Part shown: positions 27,901-36,222 of the stretch, one piece after another
How positions within the stretch are numbered: position 1 is the first letter of the stretch
How the letters are laid out: each line of letters starts with the position of its first letter
Assembly (NCBI GenBank): GCA_000381605.1
Contig: KB906757.1
Coordinates: 186,001-250,000 of the forward strand
Reading direction: 5' to 3'
Length of the DNA stretch: 64,000 nucleotides
Source: Acidobacteriaceae bacterium KBS 89
GTDB taxonomy: Bacteria; Acidobacteriota; Terriglobia; Terriglobales; Acidobacteriaceae
Program-made: the position numbers and the translations under genes
The notes under the pieces: model-generated
The model's database searches: none
Told to the model about the DNA's origin: nothing
Seen by the model: only the letters and a program-made list of their open reading frames with translations

Positions 27901-28948
27901 CGGAGGAACAGTAACCTGCAACAGATGTGATATTGCTTACAACGGCATGGCTGGCTGGGACTTCGATGATGGCTCTGGTTCAAACAACGGAAACGGGACA
28001 GCCAGCCTTCCGGGATCCATCTGGAACTTCAACTACAGCACGATCGAGTGGAGTGGCTGCAACCAGGAGTATCCCGCCACGCATACCATCCCCGTTATCT
28101 CCTGCTACAGCCAAAGCTCAGGCGGGTATGGTGATGGAGTTGGAACGCCGCCTGGGATGTGCCTCACGGCAAATGTCAACCACTCTGCATTCAACTACAA
28201 CACGCAGGATGGCTTCGATCTAGGTCATATCGACACAGGCTCATGCTCGATAACGATCAACGCCTCTCAGGCGATAGGCAATAGCGGCCAGACGTTCAAA
28301 TGGGGACCAAACGAAAATCCCGCAGTGTTTACGAACAATTTCACACTGGCCAACTGCCTCAGATTGTCCCAATCGATTCCGGGAACCCCCAGCACCTTCA
28401 ACGCAAGCCTGGCGGACTTCTGCCGCGCTGGAAGCAATCTATCCTTCAACTTCCGGCAAGGTGGAACGGCGCTTTTGGCCAACAATACAATCGTGGGCTA
28501 CCAGCCAACCACCTACGATATGCAGTGCTGGGACGCCAGTTGCTCGGGCAGCGCACTCACATTCAAGAACAACATCACCTTGGGTTATGACAACCCCGCT
28601 ACCTATTCCTACGGAGGGCAAGTTGGAGGCCTCGGCGGTCTCTACTTTGAGCAGACAATCGGCACGGTGACACGGTCCAATAACATTTGGTACGGAATGC
28701 GATCCACAAGCTTTAGTTGTCCCACCGGATTCCCCGGCGAATACTGCGGAGACCCCCTCCTGGTCAATGAGCCAACCGGACAAGGACCGAACTTCGTCTC
28801 AACGGAACTGGACAACTTCAACTTTGCCCCATCCGCCGGCAGCCCGGCAATGGGAGCAGGCGCCGTCATCTCAGGCGTGCCCAATTTGTTGCTCGACTAT
28901 AATGGCCTAACTCGCCCCAATCCTCCATCCATTGGTGCGCAGGACTGA
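24905..28948 (+). CDS. Large surface lipoprotein: IPT/TIG domain, seven He_PIG-type Ig repeats, parallel beta-helix domain
   Basis: About 1347 residues. The N-terminus has a lipoprotein-like signal (GNFFKTIATGAGFSFLFYC, then LGC). After a Thr-rich linker comes an IPT/TIG-like domain (about 40-130). Seven He_PIG-type Ig repeats of roughly 90 residues follow (about 135-775), each with a GGTxPYTWSI core and a GIISGTP turn. The C-terminal ~565 residues from TWYIRPDGGSRYS form a right-handed parallel beta-helix, closely related to the whole of the next gene. Such folds occur in polysaccharide lyases and surface adhesins. The start is a TTG (24905) with GGGGTG upstream; a TTG at 24893 is possible. 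The role is unproven. Confidence 0.8.
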   Translation: MGNFFKTIATGAGFSFLFYCLGCGSDLTTTKGPTQQSAATPSITQVLPKTITAGSQAMTLKVMGTNFPAQAAILWNGTPLATTSVDANTVAGTIGSSSLANPATVQLQVQNTQTMQASPAVSLVIAAPSTDGSSPLTISATSLPQATVNSAYTGTLSATGGTSPYTWSITTGQLPQGLSLAANTGIISGTPVSAGKYSFGVTINDSGSSAQSATATVSLVVASAVSTPTSLTINSSPLSAGTIGSGYAQNLQASGGTAPYTWSITSGALPGGLTLSTTTGIIAGTPTTTGTFSFTARVTDAGSPAQTMSASLSIVIAPTTLAITSTALPSGTQGTSYSRALSAAGGASPYTWAISSGSLPTGLSLNPSTGVISGTPTVSGNFSFGVTVSDAGSPVQTATSTVALSLVAAGAPLAISSTSLPGGTPNQPYLATLNATGGTAPYTWSISGGSLPTGLSLAATTGIIAGKPAASSTTSLTFKVVDSSSPVQNQSVTLSLVIAPVPLALATSTLPSGTKGTTYSNLLQASGGTTPYTWSITAGSLPAGLALAPTTGLIAGIPTATGTANFTATVTDGGSPAQTKSVALSLVVSSVPLAIATSTLPFGTKATSYSNALQASGGTTPYSWSITAGSLPAGLTLAASTGLISGTPTASGTSNITATVADASSPAQTKSVALSLVIAAAAAPTLTINATLPAGTAGTAYSSAMTATGGTPPYTWSVSGGLPSGLTLAATTGVISGTPSVSGPYNFTATVSDNGTPVQTKSAATSISLAAQTTASGPGTTWYIRPDGGSRYSANQPLGQCDGKADVAYSGSGTNQHCAFNDYRYLYDDKSYGNSGWVIAGGDTVIIRGGPWRVGFNQGTSSNDVWCYGGSGNNACTNPTIPAGTPTQHTRILGENYASCSTGNTTNKSMLTEIFGGFGVGTPMNLAGAQYVDVQCLNITRHSQCVVHGSPQYPSGCNTGLPTDDYDSVGIVTDIHTHDLLLQDIWDHGHTDRGVKGPIGGTVTCNRCDIAYNGMAGWDFDDGSGSNNGNGTASLPGSIWNFNYSTIEWSGCNQEYPATHTIPVISCYSQSSGGYGDGVGTPPGMCLTANVNHSAFNYNTQDGFDLGHIDTGSCSITINASQAIGNSGQTFKWGPNENPAVFTNNFTLANCLRLSQSIPGTPSTFNASLADFCRAGSNLSFNFRQGGTALLANNTIVGYQPTTYDMQCWDASCSGSALTFKNNITLGYDNPATYSYGGQVGGLGGLYFEQTIGTVTRSNNIWYGMRSTSFSCPTGFPGEYCGDPLLVNEPTGQGPNFVSTELDNFNFAPSAGSPAMGAGAVISGVPNLLLDYNGLTRPNPPSIGAQD
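25306..27220 (+). repeat. Seven tandem ~270-bp repeats encoding Ig-like domains
   Basis: Seven in-frame units average about 273 bp each, all with a conserved segment encoding GGTxPYTWSI. Units 5 and 6 are the most alike, suggesting a recent duplication. Such arrays expand and contract by recombination. Copy number may therefore vary between strains, and short-read assemblies may be unreliable here. Confidence 0.85.
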
Positions 28949-28954
28949 CAAAAG

Positions 28955-30676
28955 ATGACCAAAAAGATCTTGTGGGCTCTGTCGCTTGTATTGGTTTCAC
29001 TGCCCCTCTCCGGAGAAACCTGGTACGTCCGGCATGATGGAGGAACACGTTACTCAACAAGAGCCACCTCAGGTCAGTGCGACGGCAAGGCCGACGCGCC
29101 TTATCGTGGCAAGGGCACGAACCAGCACTGCGCCTTCAGCGACTACCGCTATCTCTGGGACGACCAAACCTACAACAATGACGCCTGGGTAATTGCCGGC
29201 GGTGATACCGTCATCATCCGGGGCGGCCCATGGCGCGTCGGATGGGACGCCGCGACCGGCAAAGGCGCAGGGTACACCTGGTGTCTAGGCGGAGGTACCT
29301 CCGGCTGCAGCAATCCAACGATACCTTCCGGAACCGCCGCCCAGCACACCCGCATTCTCGGTGAAAACTATGGAAGCTGTGGCACCGCAACGGCAACCGA
29401 CCGCACTAAAGTCACTCAGATCTTCGGCGGCTTTGGCATTGGCACGCCTCTCAATCTCAGCGGTGCCCAATACGTCGATGTAGAGTGCATCGAAATTACC
29501 CGTCACTCAAACTGCATCTGGTTCGGTGATCCGGTGGTCCCATCGGGTTGCTCTGGACAAACTCCCGTCGCAGACTACGACTCAGATGGTATCCACACCG
29601 ATGTGAAGACGCACGACGTCTTGTTGCAGGACGTATGGATCCACGGACATCCAGGTCGCGGCATCAAAGGTCCAATCGGCGGAGTCTTCACCTGCCTGCG
29701 ATGCGACATAGCTTACAACGGCGGCGCCGGTTGGGACTTCGACGATGGGAATGCAACACCCAGCCTTCATGGCGTGTGGAACTTCAAATACTCCACCATC
29801 GAGTGGAGCGGATGCAACCAGGACTATCCAAACCAGAACCAGGCCATCTCCTGCTACGGCCAAAGCAACGGAGGTTACGGCGATGGAGTAGGAACGCCGA
29901 CCGGCACCTGCCTCGCGGTAAACATCGACCACTCCAACTTCAGTTACAACACGCAGGATGGTCTCGATCTTGGACATGGGGATAAGGGCACCGATTGCCC
30001 TATGACCATCTCGAACTCCATCGCCTACGCGAACGGAGGCGCCACCTTCAAGTGGGGGCCAAACGAAAATCCGGTCACGTTCATCAACAACGTCGCCGTC
30101 GTTAACTGCATGAGAATGTCCGCACCGATCGCAGGACAACCCAAGACATTCAACGCTCACCTGGGTGATTTCTGCCGTGCAGGCGATTCACTATCGTTTA
30201 ATTTCAGACAGGGTGGCAGGGTTCTCTTCGCGAACAATACGATCGTCACCTATGCGCCGGCAGCATTCGATATCGCCTGTTGGGATCCCAGTTGTTCGAA
30301 CAGCACATTTACCTTCATGAACAACATTGTGTTGGGGTACGACAACCACAACACTTACAAGCTCGGAGGGAAGCCAGGAGGACCGATCAGCTTCTACTTC
30401 CAGCAGCCAATCGGACACATCTACCGGAGCAACAATCTCTTCTATGGACTGAGAGACCACAAATGTTCGGGGGCGAACGAGAAGTGTGAAGATCCCAAGT
30501 TCGTATCACAGCTGCGTTTCACCTCAGAACAAGACCTCGACAACTTTAATTTCCACTTGTCTCCAACGAGTCCAGCTCTTGGCACAGGCGCTTCCATACC
30601 GGAGGTTCGCTTCGACTATGACGGAAAACCGCGGCCTGCCACTGGCAACTACGACATCGGAGCAGTGCAACACTAA
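28955..30676 (+). CDS. Secreted parallel beta-helix protein, paralogue of the preceding C-terminal domain
   Basis: A 573-residue protein with a signal peptide (KKILWALSLVLVSLPLSG) and then directly the beta-helix domain (ETWYVRHDGGTRYS). Blocks shared with the preceding protein run over the whole length: VIAGGDTVIIRGGPWRVG, HTRILGENY, DIAYNG and GWDFDDG. Many conserved Cys pairs suggest disulphides. The gene starts 6 bp after the previous stop, so the two form a tandem duplication in which only the first copy has the Ig repeats. A carbohydrate-active role (lyase, epimerase or binding) is plausible but no catalytic residues are identified. Confidence 0.82.
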   Translation: MTKKILWALSLVLVSLPLSGETWYVRHDGGTRYSTRATSGQCDGKADAPYRGKGTNQHCAFSDYRYLWDDQTYNNDAWVIAGGDTVIIRGGPWRVGWDAATGKGAGYTWCLGGGTSGCSNPTIPSGTAAQHTRILGENYGSCGTATATDRTKVTQIFGGFGIGTPLNLSGAQYVDVECIEITRHSNCIWFGDPVVPSGCSGQTPVADYDSDGIHTDVKTHDVLLQDVWIHGHPGRGIKGPIGGVFTCLRCDIAYNGGAGWDFDDGNATPSLHGVWNFKYSTIEWSGCNQDYPNQNQAISCYGQSNGGYGDGVGTPTGTCLAVNIDHSNFSYNTQDGLDLGHGDKGTDCPMTISNSIAYANGGATFKWGPNENPVTFINNVAVVNCMRMSAPIAGQPKTFNAHLGDFCRAGDSLSFNFRQGGRVLFANNTIVTYAPAAFDIACWDPSCSNSTFTFMNNIVLGYDNHNTYKLGGKPGGPISFYFQQPIGHIYRSNNLFYGLRDHKCSGANEKCEDPKFVSQLRFTSEQDLDNFNFHLSPTSPALGTGASIPEVRFDYDGKPRPATGNYDIGAVQH

Positions 30677-30688
30677 CGGTGTTGCCAT

Positions 30689-31585
30689 CTACCGAAAAAC
30701 ACCGGCATAGCGCAGCAGCAACGATCCTGCAGTCCGGAAATTACTCACATCCAGCGGATAGAGCGCTAAGGCTCTCAACGAGCTTCCAACAGCCGTAGCC
30801 CAGTCCTTACGAATCGCAAAGGCCTCGGCACGTTGCCGGTAGATCTGGCTCAGAGCCACCCGGCGTTGCAGAAAGCCGCATCCCGGCTCGCCATAGTGCT
30901 TTTCAATGAACTGCTGCTGCGCCTTCAACATTCGTTCAGGATCAGTGGTCATTGCATTTGGTGAAGTCCGATAGAGTGCGATGACCTTTGGCACAAGTGC
31001 CACCTCGTACTTGAACGCGATGCGCAGCCAAAGGTCTCGGTCTTCCGTCGCCCGCAATGTCTCATCGAACATCCCAACGTCATCCACACATTTTCTGCGA
31101 AACGTCACCGTCGGGCACGGCAACTGGACACGCCGCATATAAATGTAGGGCGCAATATGCCCTTCGGCGAATCTCGGCCTCTGCGAAAACGTATCAATGA
31201 TCGTGCCTTCCGCGTCAATGCGGGAGTTGAACCCATAAGCCAGGCCAACCCGTGGGCGCCCCTCAAAGACCTTCAACGACTCCATCAATCGATCGGGGAG
31301 CCAGATGTCATCGGCATCCAGCAACGCCAGAAACTCGGCGGAAGAGTTGCGAATTGCCGCGTTGCGCGCAGCCGGCAGCCCGCCATTGGGCTGCTTGATA
31401 TAGTTCAGCTTCGAGCCCAACCGCTCGATAAACGGCGCGACGACCTCAGCGGTATTGTCCGTGCTGCCGTCATCGACCAGCAGGATCCTCCAATGTTCGA
31501 AGGTCTGCGCCACCACACTTTCAATCGCAACAGGCAAGTACTTCGCGGCGTTGTATGCCGGAATGATGACATCAACTGTTGGCAT
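30689..31585 (-). CDS. GT2-family glycosyltransferase
   Basis: A 298-residue GT-A enzyme. It starts PTVDVIIPAYNAAKYLPVAI, then ILLVDDGSTDNTAEVV, and has the DxD-type ALLDADDIWLPDRLMESL. It is typical of enzymes that add one sugar to a lipid-linked glycan. It converges on the beta-helix gene with only 12 bp between stops. Confidence 0.92.
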   Translation of the reverse strand: MPTVDVIIPAYNAAKYLPVAIESVVAQTFEHWRILLVDDGSTDNTAEVVAPFIERLGSKLNYIKQPNGGLPAARNAAIRNSSAEFLALLDADDIWLPDRLMESLKVFEGRPRVGLAYGFNSRIDAEGTIIDTFSQRPRFAEGHIAPYIYMRRVQLPCPTVTFRRKCVDDVGMFDETLRATEDRDLWLRIAFKYEVALVPKVIALYRTSPNAMTTDPERMLKAQQQFIEKHYGEPGCGFLQRRVALSQIYRQRAEAFAIRKDWATAVGSSLRALALYPLDVSNFRTAGSLLLRYAGVFR

Positions 31586-31780
31586 CTCTGCAATGTCCTC
31601 GTGGGCCGAGCATGATTGTTACGGCTCCCAATCCAGCAGGCTGAACCTCGAATCATATTGTCACACACGGGTCTCAAAGCCCCGTCGCATCAGTCACGGC
31701 AAGGGAGATGCCACATCAACATCTTCTCGATCGTTGGTCCATTGATGTAACCTGAGTCATAGTCAGGAGAGGTGCTCAGG

Positions 31781-32701
31781 ATGTTCTTTCGCGCTAGGCG
31801 GGCCTTGCGACGGGCCTGGTTCGACTTCAACTGTCGTTCTCTCCTCAGCACTCCTCCAATCCGATCCAACGACACCTCACTGACCCTTGTCTCCATGGTC
31901 TGCCACGGCGAGGTCCTCATGTACCTGCTCGCGGCAAAGTCATTCTGCCGGCAGCTTGGCCGAAATCCGCACGTCGTCATTCTCGACGACGGATCTCTGA
32001 CAAAGTCCGATTACGCCACCATCCACGCGCACATTTCCGATGCAAAGATCGTTCACATCTCTGAAGTCGCTCCAGCCAACACCCCCAAAGGCAGTTGCTG
32101 GGAGAGGCTCCTTCTCATCAGCGATCTCGTAAAAGATACCTTCGTCGTTCAACTCGACTCCGACACGCTCACCGTAAACTCGATTCCCGAGGTCAAGGAG
32201 TGCATCGATGCGAACCGCAGCTTTACCCTAATGGGCGACAGGTCTTTTCCGGAGATCGAGTCGATGACCAGCGCATGCCAGCGATCAAAAAACAACATGC
32301 ACCCCATGGTCCAGGCGGTTTGCGAACGATCGTTCGATCAACTTCCGGAGAGCGAATCTCTTCAGTACGTCCGCGGCAACGCCGGCTTCAACGGCTTTGC
32401 AAGAGGATCGATCAATCGCGAAAAAATTGAATGGTTCTCCGAACTCATGCGACGTCTCGCCAAAGAGCAATGGAACGAATGGGGCAGCGAGCAGCTGACA
32501 TCAAACCTCCTCATCGCAAACTCGGATGGTGCGTCCCCACTGCAGTTTCCAAAATATCTATCGTACTGGGCGCACCCCGAGGTCCCCTACGAAGACGCGT
32601 CCTTCATTCATTTCATCGGTCCCTTCCGGTTTTCCAATGGCCTCTACCTGAAGAAAGCAAAGACCGTCATCGCCGCTCTGGCGCGCCCCGCAAAGATCTA
32701 A
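31781..32701 (+). CDS. GT-A-fold glycosyltransferase-like protein
   Basis: A 306-residue protein. A nucleotide-sugar fold is suggested by SLTLVSMVCHGEVLMYLLAA, HVVILDDGSLTKSDY and the metal-binding TFVVQLDSDTLTV (DSD). There is no close match to a named family; GT8-like enzymes are the nearest in style. I chose the ATG at 31781 with GGAGAGG at a good distance; a GTG at 31772 is too close to it. It probably belongs to the glycan cluster. Confidence 0.7.
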   Translation: MFFRARRALRRAWFDFNCRSLLSTPPIRSNDTSLTLVSMVCHGEVLMYLLAAKSFCRQLGRNPHVVILDDGSLTKSDYATIHAHISDAKIVHISEVAPANTPKGSCWERLLLISDLVKDTFVVQLDSDTLTVNSIPEVKECIDANRSFTLMGDRSFPEIESMTSACQRSKNNMHPMVQAVCERSFDQLPESESLQYVRGNAGFNGFARGSINREKIEWFSELMRRLAKEQWNEWGSEQLTSNLLIANSDGASPLQFPKYLSYWAHPEVPYEDASFIHFIGPFRFSNGLYLKKAKTVIAALARPAKI

Positions 32702-32722
32702 ACCAATAGACCCCACTGCGCA

Positions 32723-32757
32723 CAAAAAAAGCGGGAAGAATGTTCCTTCTCCCCGCT
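32723..32757 (-). terminator. Rho-independent terminator of the UDP-sugar dehydrogenase gene
   Basis: On the minus strand a 12-bp stem with one mismatch (AAGCGGGGAGAA pairing with TTCTTCCCGCTT across GGAACA) is followed by a run of seven T. It sits 33 bp after the dehydrogenase stop. Confidence 0.8.
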
Positions 32758-32789
32758 TCGTCTAATCTCTAAAATCCAACCAACCCGCA

Positions 32790-34157
32790 CTAACAGCGGA
32801 CAATCTTGTCTGATTTAATTCCCTTCGTTGCGTTCCGCGAATCCACCACGAGCTTAGACTGGTTCACGATCGCGTTGTAGTCATAGTCCGTGTGGTCCGT
32901 CATAATCAGCACGCAGTCATACTGATCAAGCTTCTCAAGCGGCGTACAAGTCATATTCAGGTTGTAATGGCGTCCCCTGCCAACGGTCGGGAAATAGGGA
33001 TCGTTATAAACCACCTCTGCACCCTGCTCGCGCAGCAGTTCGATCACAGTCAGCGAAGGCGACTCCCTTAGATCGTCGATGTCCTTCTTGTAAGCCATCC
33101 CCAGCATCATGATCCGCGATCCGTTCACAGCCTTCTTATTCTGGTTCAGCCCCTTCGCGACGTACTGAACCACGTGCGCAGGCATCGCCTCATTCACCTC
33201 TCCAGCCAACTCGATGAAGCGAGTATTGAAGTCATACTCCTTCGCCTTCCAACTCAAGTAGAACGGGTCGATCGGGATACAGTGTCCGCCCAGGCCAGGC
33301 CCCGGATAAAAGGGATGAAATCCAAACGGTTTCGTCGAAGCCGCATCGATCACCTCCCATATGTCCACACCCATGCGCAGCGAAAGGACCTTCAGCTCAT
33401 TCACCAGCGCAATATTCACGCAGCGATAAATATTCTCCAGCAGCTTCGTCATCTCAGCCACCCGCGTCGACGACACGCGAACCGAGCGGGTAAAGATTCC
33501 TTCATACAGCACCGCCGCCAGCTCCGTCGCAATCTCTTCATGACCGCCCACGACCTTCGGAATATTGTGGCGCGCCACCGTGGTGTTGCCAGGGTCTTCA
33601 CGTTCAGGCGAGAAGGCGACATAAAACACCCCATGCTCCGCCGGCGTGCCTGCGCCCTGCACCTTCAGTCCGTTCTTGTTCCCCTCTTCGAGGATCGGAA
33701 TCATCAGCTCTTCGGTCGTACCGGGATAAGTCGTGCTCTCTAGCACGACCAACTGCCCCTCCTGCAGCCACGGAGCAGCAGCCTTCGCCGTGTTCGCGAC
33801 ATAGCTAAGGTCCGGCTCACGATGCTCCGTCAGCGGCGTTGGTACGCACATAATAATGGCGTCCTGGTCCGACAGACCTGCGAAGTCCGCCGTAGCCGTA
33901 AACCCCTGCTTTCGCGCGCTCTGGATCTCAACCGCCGGAATTCTAAAAATATAAGACCGGCCTGCCTCCAGGTCTGTCACCTTTTTGGTATCAATATCGA
34001 AACCCGTAACCTTGAAACCCGCCTCCGAGAGAAGGAGAGAGAGTGGCAACCCCACATACCCGAGCCCGATCACACCGATCTTCGCGGTGCGGGCCTCCAG
34101 GCGCTTCATGCGCTCCTGCGCTATCTTGGGCAAAACAATTTGGTCTGTAGTCGACAT
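32790..34157 (-). CDS. Nucleotide-sugar dehydrogenase (UDP-GlcNAc/GalNAc 6-dehydrogenase type)
   Basis: A 455-residue NAD-dependent enzyme that oxidises C6 of a UDP-sugar to a uronic acid. The Rossmann motif is KIGVIGLGYVGLPLSLLL; the catalytic cysteine is Cys293 in GLGGHCIPIDPFYLSWKA; the C-terminal domain includes MMLGMAYKKDIDDLRESPSL. The sequence style fits WbpA/TviB enzymes for UDP-N-acetylhexosamines rather than UDP-glucose. I chose the ATG ending at 34157; an in-frame ATG 14 codons upstream is possible. It is divergent from a UDP-sugar epimerase, which together resemble a TviB/TviC pair. Confidence 0.9.
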   Translation of the reverse strand: MSTTDQIVLPKIAQERMKRLEARTAKIGVIGLGYVGLPLSLLLSEAGFKVTGFDIDTKKVTDLEAGRSYIFRIPAVEIQSARKQGFTATADFAGLSDQDAIIMCVPTPLTEHREPDLSYVANTAKAAAPWLQEGQLVVLESTTYPGTTEELMIPILEEGNKNGLKVQGAGTPAEHGVFYVAFSPEREDPGNTTVARHNIPKVVGGHEEIATELAAVLYEGIFTRSVRVSSTRVAEMTKLLENIYRCVNIALVNELKVLSLRMGVDIWEVIDAASTKPFGFHPFYPGPGLGGHCIPIDPFYLSWKAKEYDFNTRFIELAGEVNEAMPAHVVQYVAKGLNQNKKAVNGSRIMMLGMAYKKDIDDLRESPSLTVIELLREQGAEVVYNDPYFPTVGRGRHYNLNMTCTPLEKLDQYDCVLIMTDHTDYDYNAIVNQSKLVVDSRNATKGIKSDKIVRC

Positions 34158-34360
34158 AGATTCGATTATCGCATTCGCCTTTCCATACCCAGGCTGCACA
34201 AAAGTCGCATTGACTCTCCTTCATTACCCGTTCACCATTACCCTCAGACCCTCCTTCAACGTTCGCCCTGGCATTCGCTTGCGAATCCTGATAGTAGGAA
34301 GGACTTCTCGGATAACAAATTTTGCACATACCCCGGTAAACTACCTCTGAGGGAATAAAG

Positions 34361-35332
34361 ATGGCGCGTTATCTCATTACAGGAATCGCAGGTTTTATCG
34401 GCTCCTCTCTGGCCCATGCGCTCGTAGACCAGGGCCACGAAGTCTGCGGCATCGACAATCTCTCCACGGGAAACCTCGACAACCTCGCCGACATCCGTCA
34501 CGCAGTCGATTTTCAGGAGATGGATCTTCAGGACGTCTCGGGCGTCCAGGCCGCATGCGAAGGAATCGACTACATCCTTCATCAGGGCGCCCTCGCCTCG
34601 GTTCCGCGGTCGGTAAAGGATCCCCTTACCTCGCACGAATCCAACATCAACGGCACTCTCAATCTGCTGATAGCAGCCCGTGACGCCAAGGTCCGCCGCA
34701 TCGTCTACGCGGCCTCCTCCTCAGCCTACGGAGACCAGCCCACTCAGCCCAAGCAGGAGGACATGCTCCCCCGTCCCCTGTCGCCCTACGCCGTCCAGAA
34801 GCTCACCTGCGAGTACTACATCCAGTCCTTCTACCGCGCCTATGGCCTCGAGGGCGTCTGCCTGCGCTACTTCAACATCTTTGGCCCCCGCCAGGCCGCC
34901 GATTCACCTTACTCCGGCGTCATCGCCCAGTTCACCTTTAAGATGATGGCTGGCGAAACCCCCACCATCTTCGGCGACGGCCTCACCAGCCGAGACTTCA
35001 ACTACGTCGACAACGCCGTCAGCGCAAACCTCCTCGCCTGCCTTGCTCCCAGCGATGTGGCCACCGGCCGTGTCTTCAACATCGGCACTGGAAAAAGTCA
35101 CACCCTCAACGAGGTCTACGCCGCCATCGCCGGCCAGCTGGGCTTCACCCCCAAGCCAAACTACGGCCCCCCCAGAGAGGGCGACATCAAGCATTCACTG
35201 GCGGACATTACGCGCGCCAGCAAGGAACTCGGCTACCAGCCCAGGGCACACTTCCACGAAGGTCTAAAGAAGACAGTCGCGTGGTACTTGGAAGAAAAAG
35301 AGAAGAACCAGACCCCTGTCCTCAAAAGGTAG
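34361..35332 (+). CDS. UDP-sugar 4-epimerase (extended SDR, WbpP/TviC-like)
   Basis: A 323-residue SDR enzyme. The cofactor motif is ITGIAGFIGSSLAHAL; the catalytic triad is Ser120 in YAASSSAYGD with Tyr143 and Lys147 in SPYAVQKLT. The active-site style resembles the 4-epimerases of UDP-GlcNAc and its uronic acid. GAGGGAATAAAG precedes the ATG. Placed opposite the dehydrogenase gene, it may make UDP-GalNAc or UDP-GalNAcA for the EPS. Confidence 0.92.
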   Translation: MARYLITGIAGFIGSSLAHALVDQGHEVCGIDNLSTGNLDNLADIRHAVDFQEMDLQDVSGVQAACEGIDYILHQGALASVPRSVKDPLTSHESNINGTLNLLIAARDAKVRRIVYAASSSAYGDQPTQPKQEDMLPRPLSPYAVQKLTCEYYIQSFYRAYGLEGVCLRYFNIFGPRQAADSPYSGVIAQFTFKMMAGETPTIFGDGLTSRDFNYVDNAVSANLLACLAPSDVATGRVFNIGTGKSHTLNEVYAAIAGQLGFTPKPNYGPPREGDIKHSLADITRASKELGYQPRAHFHEGLKKTVAWYLEEKEKNQTPVLKR

Positions 35333-35411
35333 TGGTAGGTGCTCCCCTTACCCCTCCCACCGGGAAATCTGAAGGGAGAGCCTGTCAACGCCTCCCGTTT
35401 GCTCCCTCAAG

Positions 35412-35451
35412 AGAAAAAAAAGCGAGTGTGAAGAGTTTCTTCACACCCGCC
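35412..35451 (-). terminator. Rho-independent terminator of the PEP-CTERM gene
   Basis: On the minus strand the arms GTGTGAAGA and TCTTCACAC form a perfect stem across a 3-nt loop, flanked by GCGGG and CGC, then eight T residues. It lies about 70 bp after the stop. Confidence 0.85.
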
Positions 35452-35520
35452 GAAACAACAAATGCAGAGGCAGAGCATAACGCGGGCGCTCCCGGCACCC
35501 GCCTTATGCTCCGCTCTACG

Positions 35521-36222
35521 TTAAACCGTGCGCATCTTGCGGAACAGGGCGCCGGCAGAGCCAAGCAGGCCGGTTCCCAGCAGCAAGAGAGTATTTGGCT
35601 CTGGAGTTTCCGTGACGGTCGCAACATAGTCCAGACCTTGATAGTACGAACCGGTCTGAGCCACCACGAAATTCAGAACATTGAAACCTTCCGGCGCGCT
35701 GAAGAAGACCGTGGAGGTCCCTCCTGGGCGGCAGTTCGGGGCACCGTCAGCGCAATGTGCGTCGCCGCCGATGGTTCCCAGCGGCAGAATGTTAACGCCA
35801 TTCAGATAAATGGCAACCGTATCGTCCGCCGCCACTGTTATCTCGCCGTACGAAGAGTGCTGAAAGTTGAAGTTGGTTGTGTACTCATAGTAGCCATTCC
35901 AGTCGTAGGTCCCGTCGGTTTCGCCGCCCGTAGGTCCGGAGAACTGGTCGTAAGAGACCCATATCGAAGCAACAGAGTCTGCTCCTACAAGTGCTGGCGC
36001 CCAATCCGTTCCGGGGAAAATCCCAAAAGTTGCGCTGGTACCGGTTGAGTTGTTGGTACCCGCCGGCTGGATCGCAAATGGACCGCCCGGCGTGGTGGAA
36101 TAGCCAACAAAGCCGACTGAGCCCGAGCCACTTGTAAAGTAGTGAACAGTATCAGCCGACGCGAAAGCGGTCGTAAGCACGAGCACCGCTCCCAAGGCAG
36201 AAAGTTTCGAGTAAAGCTTCAT
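35521..36222 (-). CDS. PEP-CTERM sorting-domain protein (exosortase substrate)
   Basis: A 233-residue secreted protein. The signal peptide is MKLYSKLSALGAVLVLTTAF. The mature part is rich in Gly, Ser, Thr and aromatic residues, with a lectin/galactose-binding-like stretch (TVAADD-type, EITVAADDTVAIYLNGVNI). The C-terminus is a full PEP-CTERM signal: PEP at 207-209, a hydrophobic helix (LLLLGTGLLGSAGALF) and a basic end (RKMRTV). It should be processed by the exosortase at 4970 and attached to the cell surface or released into the EPS. GGAGGAACC precedes the ATG and a terminator follows, so it is a single-gene transcript. Confidence 0.93.
   Translation of the reverse strand: MKLYSKLSALGAVLVLTTAFASADTVHYFTSGSGSVGFVGYSTTPGGPFAIQPAGTNNSTGTSATFGIFPGTDWAPALVGADSVASIWVSYDQFSGPTGGETDGTYDWNGYYEYTTNFNFQHSSYGEITVAADDTVAIYLNGVNILPLGTIGGDAHCADGAPNCRPGGTSTVFFSAPEGFNVLNFVVAQTGSYYQGLDYVATVTETPEPNTLLLLGTGLLGSAGALFRKMRTV

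Noticed and set aside
35281..36048. 255-codon forward frame overlapping the epimerase end and the PEP-CTERM gene
   Set aside because: It crosses a clear terminator and lies antisense to a protein with signal peptide and PEP-CTERM tail.
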